Origin: Emergomyces orientalis
Lineage: Eukaryota; Ascomycota; Eurotiomycetes; Onygenales; Ajellomycetaceae
DNA: 64,000 nucleotides
NCBI GenBank assembly: GCA_002110485.1
Contig: MOWL01000071.1
Coordinates: 527,377 to 591,376 of the forward strand
Direction: 5' to 3'
Shown here: positions 36,833 through 47,741 of the stretch, piece by piece
Position numbering within the stretch: position 1 is the stretch's first letter
Layout: the number at the start of each line of letters is the position of its first letter
Translations under genes and position numbers: made by a program
Notes under the pieces: model-generated
The model's input: the letters and a program-made list of their open reading frames with translations, nothing else
What the model was told of the DNA's origin: nothing
Databases searched by the model: none

Positions 36833-38089
36833 TGGTTGGGTTGTATGCCGATGCTGTGTGTAGGGCAAGGTAAAAAGCAAGCAATATTAAATTATATTGT
36901 ATAAGTAAGTATTCTCAAAGAAAAAGTCAAGAAAGGTGGTCTTTAATGGTTGCTGGTATAGATCTATTGATTGTATTGTACTGTTCAAAATATGGGAGGG
37001 GCTTCCTTTTATATTTGCCATGAGGGGCTTATCGATAAGGTGTGTCCCGCTGGCTCGGGAATATTCTTTTCTTCAAGTACACTCCACACATCACTTTGAA
37101 CTGCAAAATCCACTCTAACTTGTCATTACAAACAGTTAAATTTTATTCGGAGTGAAAGGAAAGCAATACGAATCCAACCACGAGACCCCAGGGGCTTGCA
37201 CATCCAGGATAAAACACAGCAGTTTACCAGAACTGAACTAATACCACCCCACTACGGTATATTCCTTTCTTCCCTTTCGTCAGGGGGCTTCTGTATGAAC
37301 ATGGCCTGGACGGGATTTAGTTTTCATCAGCCACACATACCATGTTTCCCTTCATCGGTAGTCTGCGCCATACTCCACAGGTTCTCCCAAGGACTTTTGC
37401 GCTGCCATTCGCCTGTTGCCGAATTTGGAGCTCTTTGAAAGTTCCATGTTCGTTGCTGCGCCTCAAGGATTCCCTACGTTATGCTGCACTGGATTATCGA
37501 ATTAGTTGGGTATAGCTCTCAATTGGTGGACTGGCTTCCTGCAGAAAATGAAATCGGTGCTGCCTGTCCGCAGAAGAGCGAATCTTGGGAACTTCAAACT
37601 TCTTTATTATTTCCTGTTAGTTCCGTCAGAAACAGACTGTCCTGCCTGTCCCATGATAAAAAGTTGAAAGAAGCCCAACCTAGACGCTCTGATGCCTAAC
37701 TGTTAAGGATGATATCATCTTCGGGGGTGGGATCAGCCACAGCAGTGTCGCGCATCGAGCTACGGTCTCTTCTTTCAGCTGGCTGCGAGCGGGGAAAGAT
37801 ATATCGTGTTGTTAGTTAAGGCTCTGGCCGAATCGTGAAGTAATCCAGCCAAGTACAGTGCAACATCTATTCTTTTTTTTGGTATCCAGACAGTCGCAAA
37901 GATCAAAGTGTTCAAGCGATTGGAAGCTTTCGGCACGATTTCATCCCCAATTTCATATTAATCTTCGAGTAGCTGATGTTCACTCTTTTATTTTATTCTG
38001 TCTTTATATGTTTAACATTCATGTGTCAGATTTATATCTGAAAATCCAGACCATGGAAAGCAGTGAACTCTTTGTTGATTGATATTTCA
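36833..38089. other. Intergenic region before the AT-rich tract
   Basis: Upstream of the Nudix gene; short frames only. Composition stays normal until about 38.09 kb. I find no gene here. Confidence 0.5.
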
Positions 38090-38380
38090 CATACTCTTCT
38101 AACTAGTAACATTAGATAGTGACCAGAAATAGTCTCAGAACTGATCTAAATCACTCTCTAGAATTCATACATACTGAATTTTTTATATAAAATAACTGAA
38201 ATATAGATAATTTAATAAAAATATTTTATAAATTGATAATAATTAATTCTGGTTTAATATATAAATTTTAAACACTAAATACTATAATTCAGATTCAATT
38301 GAATTATATTCTCTTTTTTATTATTCTTTTTTCATCTCTTTCTTTTTCATATTTCAAGTTTCTTTGTTTCAGCATAGTCA
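38090..38380. other. Boundary of the AT-rich tract
   Basis: Base composition drops abruptly to mostly A and T, with long runs such as ATTTTATAAATT, and CG and CC dinucleotides become rare. From here to 56375 most of the DNA is mutated retrotransposon, broken by small GC-normal islands. Confidence 0.6.
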
Positions 38381-38499
38381 AATTTAAGGATGGCCCTGCT
38401 CTTACAATTCATCAACACCAGGTCAATACGCTTTCCAAATGACATGAAGCGCGCATGTCCCCGTGTCATAATCAATGCTGATGTCTCTCTTCTGTGAGC

Positions 38500-38950
38500 T
38501 GGGGAGAGAAATGTGCATGATATATTACGCAGGGAATGAAGTCGATGTCTGAATTCTCGGTGTTGTCTTGTGTGTTCACATCACGTTGACTGTTGAGGGT
38601 GTCTAGGAAATTAGCCAAGTTGAAGGCGCCTCCAAAGAAATCTGGAACATGCTGGCTGATGAATCTTCTGCGACGGCCGTGGCGTGGATGGGGGTGTCCG
38701 GGTGTTCGACCACCCTGAGTTCGGCCACAGGGACAGCCTCCGTGCTGGCTGGCTCCGGCTCCATCACCACCAGCTTACTCGGCGCTCTCTTCTGCCTTCT
38801 TGCCTGGCTGAGGGGCGGAGTGCTGGGGTTGCTCTGCGGTGGGCTGAGATCCTTCGCGGGGGTCGTCCTCCCTTGCCTGATGTGGATACCCTTGGCTGGG
38901 ATGCAGCCAGCCAGGCTAATCCGTTATGGCGGACAATGAATCCATGAAAG
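38500..38950 (-). pseudogene. GC-rich gene or transposon relic, unidentified
   Basis: A GC-rich island inside AT-rich DNA. On the - strand one frame reads FISQHVPDFFGGAFNLANFL and continues with DTLNSQ; another reads through Glu/Pro/Ala/Val-rich sequence (EPEPASTEAVPVAE). Both look like protein but are in different frames, so the fragment appears frameshifted. I cannot name it. It could be part of a lost gene or of a transposon gag. Confidence 0.25.
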
Positions 38951-39678
38951 GATGAGGTGGTTGGTTTAGGAAAATGGGCGTAAGCCATATTGGATTCGTA
39001 GTAAATATAAGACGGGATATGGTAGACTGGGAGAAGGATATATCCTAGGGCATTTGATCGTAAGAATAGCTAGAAGGTAGCCAAGGTAGCTGAAGGGTCT
39101 GATATTATTTATCGAGATATCCTCATTTTCTCTCCCTTTTATTCTCCTCGCAACTTCAGGCATGCAAACACGCACGCACCCCTGTAGCAACATTTCACAC
39201 TTCCTTCAGGTGAGCATAAAAATATATTGTGTGGCTAAATGCTTCTAGTCACCCCCAGTTACACTCCCATCAATGTAGTCTACACTTATTCCGAAACAGA
39301 AGTCTCTGGCAAGGCCAAAGGTATACGTTGCTCCATCCCTAGATTTTGATCTTGATCAGGAAAAGCCATGAGATGCCAACCGCCAGGCAGCCAGATAATC
39401 ACGACAACCCTACAATCCTAGATTTTTGACTCTTTGATAATCGTCCACTTTTGTAGAACATCCTTCTTAATCACCATGAAGATCTTCTGCCCTCAAACAA
39501 AATCAATAGGACTTGGCAACAAGCCCCGCCAGCGCACCCGGTTCAAATGCCAGTAATTCACCAAGTAGTCTGGCAGCAAGGATATGGAAAAAATGATTTG
39601 AAGATAATATTAAGATATGCCAATGAACCTGTGTAAAGAGAGAGTGTGTTTACAAAAATATATTTTTGTGTTGACAAC

Positions 39679-40245
39679 ATGATGAAAATGTCCCAATCAC
39701 ATAATAAGCAGCTGTTGAAGGCTATGAACTCTCTAAGACTAGTAATTGCAAAAAAAATTTCAGGCTACTTGGGTGTTTGGGCGGGAATTCCGGTCATTTG
39801 TATGAGTGATGCAAGTGAATGTAATGAAAATACTCAGTATTCTGACAGCATGCTGTTCTCAAATGAATTTCCTGACTTAGTTCCCCTTCTCACCAGATTC
39901 TATAGCACATCCCGGAGTTTGAATACCAAGTCAAAGATGAAAACAATTACCGCCACACCAGGTCAATGTTCAGAGATGTCGACAGAGACAATCTTCCACA
40001 AAATTGTTGAAAATATTGATAGAAATGAGGCTCAAGGGTTTTTTTTTTTAAATTTACAGAGTCGCCATCCTGAGCCACCAGATTCACTCTATGTTCATGA
40101 TTTGAACTTTAAAATTATGAGCTCTTCAATGATCTACCAATATTTCCATCGATCATTGAATGCTATTCCTCATGCTGCAGTTCTGAAAGGTTATTGCACC
40201 ATCTCCGCAAGTGCATTCTTATTCCAATGCAGAGAAATTGGCTAG
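39679..40245 (+). CDS. Hypothetical open frame, 188 residues
   Basis: An uninterrupted ATG-to-TAG frame in AT-rich DNA. The product is Ser/Thr/Asn-rich without signal peptide, transmembrane helix or known motif. A cluster of six F/L residues (GFFFLNL) comes from a T-run. It converges on, and overlaps by three bases, the end of the kinase-like pseudogene on the other strand. Unlike its surroundings it lacks TGA interruptions, which mildly favours a real or recent gene; chance is the main alternative. Confidence 0.25.
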   Translation: MMKMSQSHNKQLLKAMNSLRLVIAKKISGYLGVWAGIPVICMSDASECNENTQYSDSMLFSNEFPDLVPLLTRFYSTSRSLNTKSKMKTITATPGQCSEMSTETIFHKIVENIDRNEAQGFFFLNLQSRHPEPPDSLYVHDLNFKIMSSSMIYQYFHRSLNAIPHAAVLKGYCTISASAFLFQCREIG

Positions 40246-41099
40246 GTGCAGTAGTAGAGATAAGTCTCAGCAATCTCGCCTCATGCATGATCAGCTTCCT
40301 GTAAGAAGAAAGTTATGGTCCTGGTTAGTGTTTGATTATGACCTAAGTTGCTGTAAATAGTAGATCACTCACTAGTGAATCTGCAAGTTGAGACGCTATT
40401 AGCTCTTCATCCTCAATAAATCCTCGTTGTCTCTCGGTAAGGCTATCTGTGTGGTAGGTCTGAGCTATGTCAAAGTCTAACCAGACCACTCTTTCTGGGT
40501 CATTCCGGACAATCATCATGTTCCTCGGTTTGGTGTCGCAATGCAGGACCAACGCTCTGTGAATCTCTTGGATGCCATGGATCAAAGCCTTTCCCCGCTC
40601 CTTTGTAAAATTGTGCGGATAGATCATCTCCATTTTTGAAATGTACTCCGAGAGGATGGCGCTAGGAGGATTCTTGTCATTAAGAAACATCTTCAAGTGA
40701 GGTTGATAGTGAGATAAGTCCATCTGTTCCATTGTCTCATTGAACTGAGGCACGATTCCACGGTCACAAAGGCCGTGCTTCATTAGTCGTCTGTAGACAG
40801 TTGATTTGCAGATGTGAATGTTTGTTTCACGCTCAGGAGGTGCGGGCTGGACTGGCCCATTGTCATGATGCTATCCCAAATGTTAGAATGAACTGATGTT
40901 TTAAAGAGCCCAAGGTACACAGACCACTTTCATTACACATATCTTGTTATGAATATGAACAAGGAATATTTCTGAGAATTCTGAGCTGAAAAGCTTTTGC
41001 TTAAATGTTATCTCAGAGGGATCAATGTCAGTAAAATCAATGAGATGTTGTGTTTTGATCTTCGAGTTTGCTTTGTACCCTCTCAAAATTCTAATTATT
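40242..41099 (-). pseudogene. Kinase-like protein gene, 5'-truncated and with an early stop
   Basis: Three exons can be traced on the - strand: up to 41086-40925, 40870-40373 and 40298-40242. They encode a small protein-kinase fold. The beta3 lysine is in CVMKV, the catalytic-loop equivalent is HCDTKPRN (H-x-D-x-K-x-x-N), and DFD takes the place of DFG. Two defects are visible. No ATG exists in frame before CVMKV, because the readable frame ends at 41099, where an LTR-like element begins. The last exon contains an in-frame TGA (40283-40281), 13 codons before the TAG that appears to be the original end. The family, expanded in dimorphic Onygenales to my recollection, has unknown substrates, and the altered DFD makes catalysis uncertain even in intact members. 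Probably non-functional. Confidence 0.65.
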
Positions 41100-41311
41100 T
41101 GTCAGGGGTTGAACCCCTATATGGTTATGTGGATTCGGGCTAGCCGGCTCCCGCGCTAGTGGCTAGCCCTCGCTTGCAATCTGTGCTTAGAGCACTTTTC
41201 TACACACTCTTTGCACTTCTTTCTTTTCTTTCTCTTTTCTTCCTTAAGCTTTCCTTCTTGTATATTAGGCACAATATAGTTCTTTCATACCTAATTGCTC
41301 GCCCCTTACAG
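41100..41311. repeat. Solo-LTR-like element (212 bp)
   Basis: The segment starts TGTCAGGGG and ends CCCCTTACA, the TG...CA form of an LTR, with a GGGGTT-G-AACCCC hairpin at its left end. It is GC-normal while its flanks are AT-rich. I find no target duplication (TTATT on the left, GATTC on the right), so it may be old, truncated or not an LTR. It abuts the truncated 5' end of the kinase-like pseudogene. Confidence 0.4.
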
Positions 41312-41630
41312 ATTCATATAAGCTATTTACTCTTTTAACATGTTCTTCTGACTCTTGCTAAGTTTCTTGTTCAGTGTGAATTTCTCATTGCATGTTTTTC
41401 TTCCATTGATTCTTGCTCAAAGACATTGATAAGAAACATTGAATTTACATGACAAAGATAGAATTTTTTGTTTTCTATTGTCATTATAGAATTCAATGAT
41501 CTGCTGAATCTGTTTTTCAGTATCATCTTGCTTATTGGGCATGGTGGTGGTGATATATTAATATTTGAAGATTGATTAATAGAAAAGTTAAGATATTTAT
41601 CATTACACTGTTTTTATTGTTATGGTGTGG
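41312..41630. other. AT-rich non-coding spacer
   Basis: Lies between the solo-LTR-like element and the hairpin before the chromovirus. AT-rich with no protein trace; nothing recognised. Confidence 0.5.
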
Positions 41631-41655
41631 CGCACCCACATCAGGTGTGGGTGCG
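41631..41655. repeat. Perfect GC-rich hairpin
   Basis: Arms CGCACCCACA and TGTGGGTGCG flank a 5-base loop, 46 bases before the left LTR of the chromovirus. It is one of the few GC-rich stretches in the tract. It could be the end of a small inverted-repeat element; no partner end was found. Confidence 0.6.
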
Positions 41656-41696
41656 TAGGGCACGATTAATAGATAATTTAGTTATTTTTTTAATTC

Positions 41697-41701
41697 AGAA
41701 A
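41697..41701. repeat. Left target-site duplication of the chromovirus
   Basis: AGAAA directly precedes the left LTR and is repeated exactly after the right LTR at 47320-47324. Five bases is the usual Ty3/Gypsy duplication. Confidence 0.85.
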
Positions 41702-41947
41702 TGTGATGGGCTACGCCCATGTTAGTAGACCATTCCACTCACATGCCAATGGAAGCTCCATGGTTTTCGCCGACCTAGCGGCCACGCCAATCAGAAATAT
41801 GATTATCCACCCTGCCAGGCTCATAAAAGAATCTCATGTGTTCACACTCAAATGCTTTTTCTTTTCTTTTCTTTTTCTTAACATTTTCTACTTTTTGTTA
41901 TATAAGATCTATATTAGTGCCGAGCTCTTCAGTGTAGGTCTGTTACA
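41702..41947 (+). repeat. Left LTR of the chromovirus
   Basis: 246 bp, TG...CA ends. It aligns without gaps to the right LTR and holds the unmutated C or G at most of the differing sites, so it was mutated less than its partner. Confidence 0.9.
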
Positions 41948-42299
41948 CTTAGAAAACATTCATTTGTATTCTTATGAGAAATAATTATTCAATTATCCAA
42001 ACACATAACAATGCATAAGAAATAAAGAAGATGACTAGCTAGCAGTCATTGAACCTCTACTAGATAGAAGAAGCTTGTTTATCAATCATCTTGACCCTGC
42101 AACTAGATCTCATGAAAGAGATATATCAGCAAAAAACCTGAGAGTTCTGATACTTCAGACATGAAATTTTCATATGAATACTTCTCTGAACCTGAAGAAT
42201 CCTTCAGTGAAGAATTCTGAAACACAACATTGTCAGTCATCATGGATGATATCAGTGAACCCTCAATGGCAGTGAACACTAATGAGATGCCACAGTGAC

Positions 42300-45200
42300 T
42301 TTGAACAATGTTGAAACTGCAGCAGCAGCAGATCACTGACATGCACGCGAACCAGCAACATCAATATGAAGAGATTCAGTGGCAACTGACAAGTCAGATT
42401 TCTGCTGTGAAAGCTGCAACACCTCTGTCAGCAGAATCTGTAGAGATGTCAACAAAGTCTAGCACAGCATGATCATTAAAAGAACATCTAAGCATTTTCA
42501 TATACTTTGACACTTCTGATCTCACCTTATACTCACTGTGGAAGTTGGAGATGCTTGCAAAGCTAGATATAAATGAAGATATCATTGATTTCTTGATCAA
42601 TCAAGAATGATATGTGTATGACTGACTGAAGAATTGCATCAGACACAAGTTTCATTCATGAATAGAAACCTGTGAATCATCACTTCACATGCTTGAAAAC
42701 ATCTTCAAACATCTTAATATTTTATTCAAGAATACAGCAACACAGCAGAAGACACTAGACTGGCTGCAGAACACACATCAGAGAAACATCTCTTTTACAA
42801 CCTTTTTACCTGATTTTGACACTAAGATCTTAGAAGCAGGAGATCAACTCTGAGAGAATCAAATAAAAATCAGTATACTGAAGAAAGTTTTGATATTTGA
42901 ACTGCTGAAGACTCTTGTCAGTGTTGAAGAAGTCTTCACTTACAAGACATTCTACATTTAATTATGAAGATTGAATGATTGTCTCACAAAGCTGAAGAGC
43001 ATACAGACAGATGATGATAGATATTATACTTCAGCTGCCAACATGCCAGCGACCAGGAACAACACAGATGCAATGGATTGGGTGAACTCAAACACTTACA
43101 CTCAAGCTAGAGTCTCTGCTGTCTGACCGGGCTTCCGAGTCCCTGGACTGACAGCTGAAGAGGCGGCTGATTGACAACAACACAGAGTCTGCATCAATTG
43201 TGAGTGTACAGGTCACATTGCTGTCAACTGCTGTTCTGACCATGTTTCATCTTGTGAGAAGAAGAGAGTCCGCATCAACCACATTATAGTGAAAGAGAAT
43301 TTGAATGACAATGAAGAGAGTGTCTCAATGAAAGCTTCAAGACAGAGAAAAGACTAGCTTCTGCAAAAACTCACTGACAGAAGCTAGAGAAGATCAGACA
43401 ACAACAATTTGAAGAAAAGATGGCAATGGACATGATTCTTGTATCTACTGTGATAGATAGCATGTACAATATGAATGCCATGGTAGACAGCAGTCTATGC
43501 CATTATGCAATGATCAAATCTTCAATTATAAAATGTCATAACCTTCAGTGTATCTGTTTACCCAAGCCCTGACTCCTCACTGAATTCGACGGCCCGAAAG
43601 ATGCTTACACCCGTTATATAGTGAAATTAGATATAGACATCGGCAGGCACTGATGAGAGAACACTTATACATATGAGATAGAGAATCTAGATTATGATCT
43701 CATGCTAGAGATCTCTTGATTAGCTGAACAGAGCATTCTCTTGAACATCTGAAACAGAATGCTCATCTTCTCTAATGAAGATTGTGTACACAAGAACAAT
43801 GTTCATAGCATCATGAATCTCAAGCAGATCTCCGTGAATGCTTATGAACTGCTCTGAAAGAACTCCTGACAGAACTGCATGCAGTGAGACTGCATGGCAA
43901 TTTACTCAGTCAGCTTGACTGACATTAAGAAAGCACTCAACAAACTCATCATCATTAAACACACTGATCCCCGTGCAAAGCTCCCGCATCAATACCATGA
44001 ATATCTAGATGTCTTTCAAAAAGATGATGTCATTGAGAACCTACCTTCTCTACAAGAGCCTGAAGTAGATCATATAATTGAACTAGAGAAGCAAGACAGC
44101 AAGACTTCTGAACTCTCATGAGAGTCTCTCTATAGCATGTTCTGAGACAAACTTCTTCTCCTCTGCAAGACTCTCAATGATCTACTAGACAAAGGGTTCA
44201 TACACATTAGCAATTCTCCTGCTGCAGCTCCTATTCTATTCGCCAAGAAGCCAGGCGGCGGGCTCCAATTTTGTGTAGACTATTGAGGACTGAACTGCCT
44301 CATGAAGAAGAATCAATATTTTCTATCTCTCATCAATGAGACACTCACTTGCATCAGATGTGTTCAATGATTCATCAAGCTGAATGTGATTGCTGCATTT
44401 CATAAGATCTGTATTGCTGAAGACAATAAATGACTAACTGCTTTTCAAACTCAATACAGTCTTTTTGAGTGAGTAGTCACACTGTTCGGGCTAGCTAACA
44501 CCCCTAGCACCTTTCAGAAATATATCAATTGAGCACTGCAAGATTTCTTTGATGAGTTCACATTCATGTATCTGAATGACATTCTTATCTTCACTGATGG
44601 CTTCTGAAAAGAGCATCAAGAACATGTTCAGAAGATGTTACAGCAGCTCTGTGAAGTCAGTCTGCTGATAGATATAGACAAATGTGATTTTGAAGTTAAG
44701 ACTACAAAATACCTGAGCTTCATCATGGAAGCAGATAAGAGCATTTGAATGAATTCTGAAAAGATCTCTGCTATTCTTGAATGAAAAGCTTCATACACTG
44801 TGAAGAGTGTACACAGCTTCATTGAATTTGTCAACTTCTATTGACAATTTATATGAAACTTCTCAGAGATCACTCAATCACTTACAGAGCTTATTAAGAA
44901 GAAATCAGTCTTTCACTGATCAGCAGCTGCCAAGGCCATCTTTGTATGAATGAAAAAGATATTCATCAGCATACCTCTACTAGTGACATTCAATTCTGAC
45001 TGTGACATGATTGTGGAAGCTGACTCCTCCAGTTATGTTCCAGAAGAAGCTATACTGCAATATGATGATGAAGATGTTCTACAATTATGTGTCTTCATAT
45101 TCAAGAAACTCAGTTCTGCTGAGTGTAACTATGAGATCTATGACAAAGAACTTCTCACTATAATTCACTGTCTTGAAAAATGAGACTCTGAGCTTCACAG

Positions 45201-47040
45201 TGTTATGAAGTTCAAAATAATAACTGATTATAAGAATCTCAAGCACTTCACAATCACTTGTAAACTCACAGAATATCAGATGCACTGATCAGAGCTTCTT
45301 AGCCACTTTCATTTTACAATACACTACTGCCCTGGCTCAGAGAACTTCATGGCGGACGCACTCTTCTGATAAAAGCAAGACATGCCATTCAATGCAGTGA
45401 ACACCTGCTGAATCAACTATGAATATCAAATCTTGAACCTGAGAATACTGATTAATCATGATAAAACTGCACACAGAATCATTTGCATGTCAGTAGTCAG
45501 AACACTTTCACTCTGAATCATCTCTGACATTGCTGATGTCTCTGACATTTCTTCTGAGACACTCTCTGAAGCACCTTCTGAAACATCACTAGATGAGCTG
45601 TGGCGCCTGTCAGCTTTCACTGACAAACAGCTTCAAGCTCTCACTGATGCTGTACACCAGAAGGCACCCCAATTCCCCTCAGAACTACATGTGAGAACTG
45701 ACATATCTGAATACTTCATTGACAACAATAACACTCTTCAATTCTGTGAATGACATTGAGTTCTGCAGTCTGAAACATTACACACATGAATCATGCAAGA
45801 GATGCACAACTCATGCATATCTGATTACTTAGACTGTGAACAGTTATATTAAATGATATTACAAGAGTTCTACTGATTTGAGATTTTAAATAGCATTCAA
45901 CACTTTATTTAAAACTGCAATCACTGCTCATCAGTCATCTCATGAAAGAACTGTTGAAAAGGCCTTCTTAAATCACTCAATATTTCAGACTGAATATGAT
46001 GAGATGTTGTCATTGATTTCACAGTGAATTTTTCTGAGAGCAAAGAATGCAAGAATATCATGATTATTATTGATTATCTAAACAAGAGTGTAATACTAGA
46101 ACCCTGCAATAAGATAGATACAGAACAGGTTGCTGAAGCTTTTCTACAAAGCTCATTCTATTGAATGCATGGACTGCCAAGATCAATTGTGTCAGACTGA
46201 GACTGACAGTTCATAAGCATTCTATGAATGAGAATCTGCCAGTTACTGAAGATCACATGTCATCTATCAACTGTCTATCATTCAGAGACTGACAGTTTCT
46301 CAGAGTAAATAATACAGACAGTAAAAAATTATCTTCATAAATTCTGTAATTATCTGCAAGATGACTGGCATGATCTACTTCTTCACACAGAAGTTGCAAT
46401 CAATGACTGAGACACAGTCTTCACTGGTGTGAGCTCATTCTTTCTCATGCATGACTACAATATGGAAATACTAGATCTTCAAGAACTCACACAACTCTCA
46501 ATGAATCTGTGCAATCTCATTGAGGTCACTGATAATATAGTAACAAAGCTCTGAGATGCCCGCGACTGGGTGAAAGCATCAATGATGAGTGTCAAACAAG
46601 ATTAAGAAGATCAAGTCAATGTACAACAAGACTCTGCTGAACAGTATAAGATTGGTGATCTAGTTTGGCTCAGTCTCAAGAACATTTGAACCACACGCCC
46701 GTCGCACACGCTGGACTATCAACATGTGAAATATGAAGTTCTGAAAGTTCTAGACAGCTATAACTACTGCCTGAACACTCTCTCTGATATTCATGATGTC
46801 TTTCATACAAATCTCTTACACTGAGTGGCCACTGACTCATTCCCCTCTCAAACAATCTCTGACTGGCAGCCGCCAGGCATCATGGGGGAGGACAACAAGC
46901 TTGAATGGGAGATTGAAGAGATACTGGATGAATGACTCTGTGACTGTGGCTGACAATATCTCATGAAATGGGTGGGCTATGATCGCCCATCATGGACTGC
47001 GGGTTCGGCATTGTCCGAGACAGCGGCTCTTGATCAATAG
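42300..47040 (+). pseudogene. Chromovirus gag-pol, inactivated by point mutation
   Basis: Traces in order: capsid-like gag (about 42.3-43.1 kb); a CCHC zinc knuckle CINCECTGHIAVNC (about 43190-43232); a protease active site decayed to VDSS (about 43.48 kb); reverse transcriptase with FCVDY near 44.27 kb and the catalytic motif changed to YLND (44570-44580), losing the first Asp of Y-x-D-D; RNase H (about 44.95-45.37 kb, ending ENFMADAL); integrase (about 45.78-46.6 kb); and a C-terminal chromodomain (46903-47037, EWEIEEILDE ... MKWVGYDRPSW), which in living elements targets integration to heterochromatin. In-frame TGA codons stand where relatives have Trp or Arg. Several TAA are also seen. 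The chromodomain end is the least damaged part. A TAG at 47038-47040 is probably the original stop. Confidence 0.85.
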
Positions 47041-47073
47041 AAGGCACTGAGCTTGAGAGAAGGGGGGGGCTAA

Positions 47074-47319
47074 TGTGATGAGCTATGCTTATGTTAGTAG
47101 ATCATTTCACTCACATGTCAATGGAAGCTTCATGGTTTTCGCTGACCTAGTGACCATGTCAATCAGAAATATAATTATTCATTCTGCCAGACTCATAAAA
47201 GAATCTCATGTGTTCATACTCAAATGCTTTTCCTTTTCTTTTCTTTTTCTTAACATTTTCTACTTTTTGTTATATAAGATCTATATTAGTGCCGAGCTCT
47301 TCGGCGTAGGCCTGTTACA
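47074..47319 (+). repeat. Right LTR of the chromovirus
   Basis: 246 bp, gap-free match to the left LTR. Most of the 23 or so differences are losses of C or G in this copy. Confidence 0.9.
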
Positions 47320-47324
47320 AGAAA
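47320..47324. repeat. Right target-site duplication of the chromovirus
   Basis: AGAAA, identical to 41697-41701. Confidence 0.85.
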
Positions 47325-47741
47325 ATACAGAAATTCAATTAATTATTATTATTATTATTATATTATACACCACTTAATCTCAGGGATATGTGGGAAACTA
47401 TCTATTTTATCTAACAAGAAAAATCATGCAATAAAAGAGCTTACTGCTGAATTAAAAACCTCATGCACTAATAAATGTATGTAACAGTTTCTGTGAGACT
47501 TCAGACTATCAGAAACCAGCAACTGCTGTTCTCAAGAAGAGAAGAGAATGAAATAAGAAAAGAAAAATTAAAAATAAAGAAAAATTACACTGAGCATTTT
47601 TGAAAATGCGCCCGCGTGTGAGTGAGTGAGTGAAAGACACCAACTGCACTCTGAAGTGTAGAGAGTCATGTCTTTAGCATGAAATGAGCATGAGAATGTG
47701 TCATGAGCACTGATTTTATATAATAAGTGTGCTTTCAGCAG
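47325..47741. other. AT-rich spacer between chromovirus and LINE copy
   Basis: Contains an ATT trinucleotide run at about 47340-47362 and AT-rich DNA without protein traces. Probably the older target sequence. Confidence 0.5.

Larger units (their letters stand above)
41702..47319 (+). mobile_element. Complete, mutated Ty3/Gypsy chromovirus
   Basis: 5.6 kb bounded by two 246-bp LTRs (TGTGATG...TGTTACA) and a 5-bp target duplication AGAAA. A purine-rich tract with a G8 run ends at 47069, just before the right LTR. Internal order on the + strand is gag, protease, reverse transcriptase, RNase H, integrase, chromodomain. All frames are broken by many stops, overwhelmingly TGA. The two LTRs, identical on insertion, now differ at about 23 positions, all C/T or G/A type. 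The element is therefore dead, and was decayed by a directed C-to-T process rather than by deletion. Confidence 0.92.
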
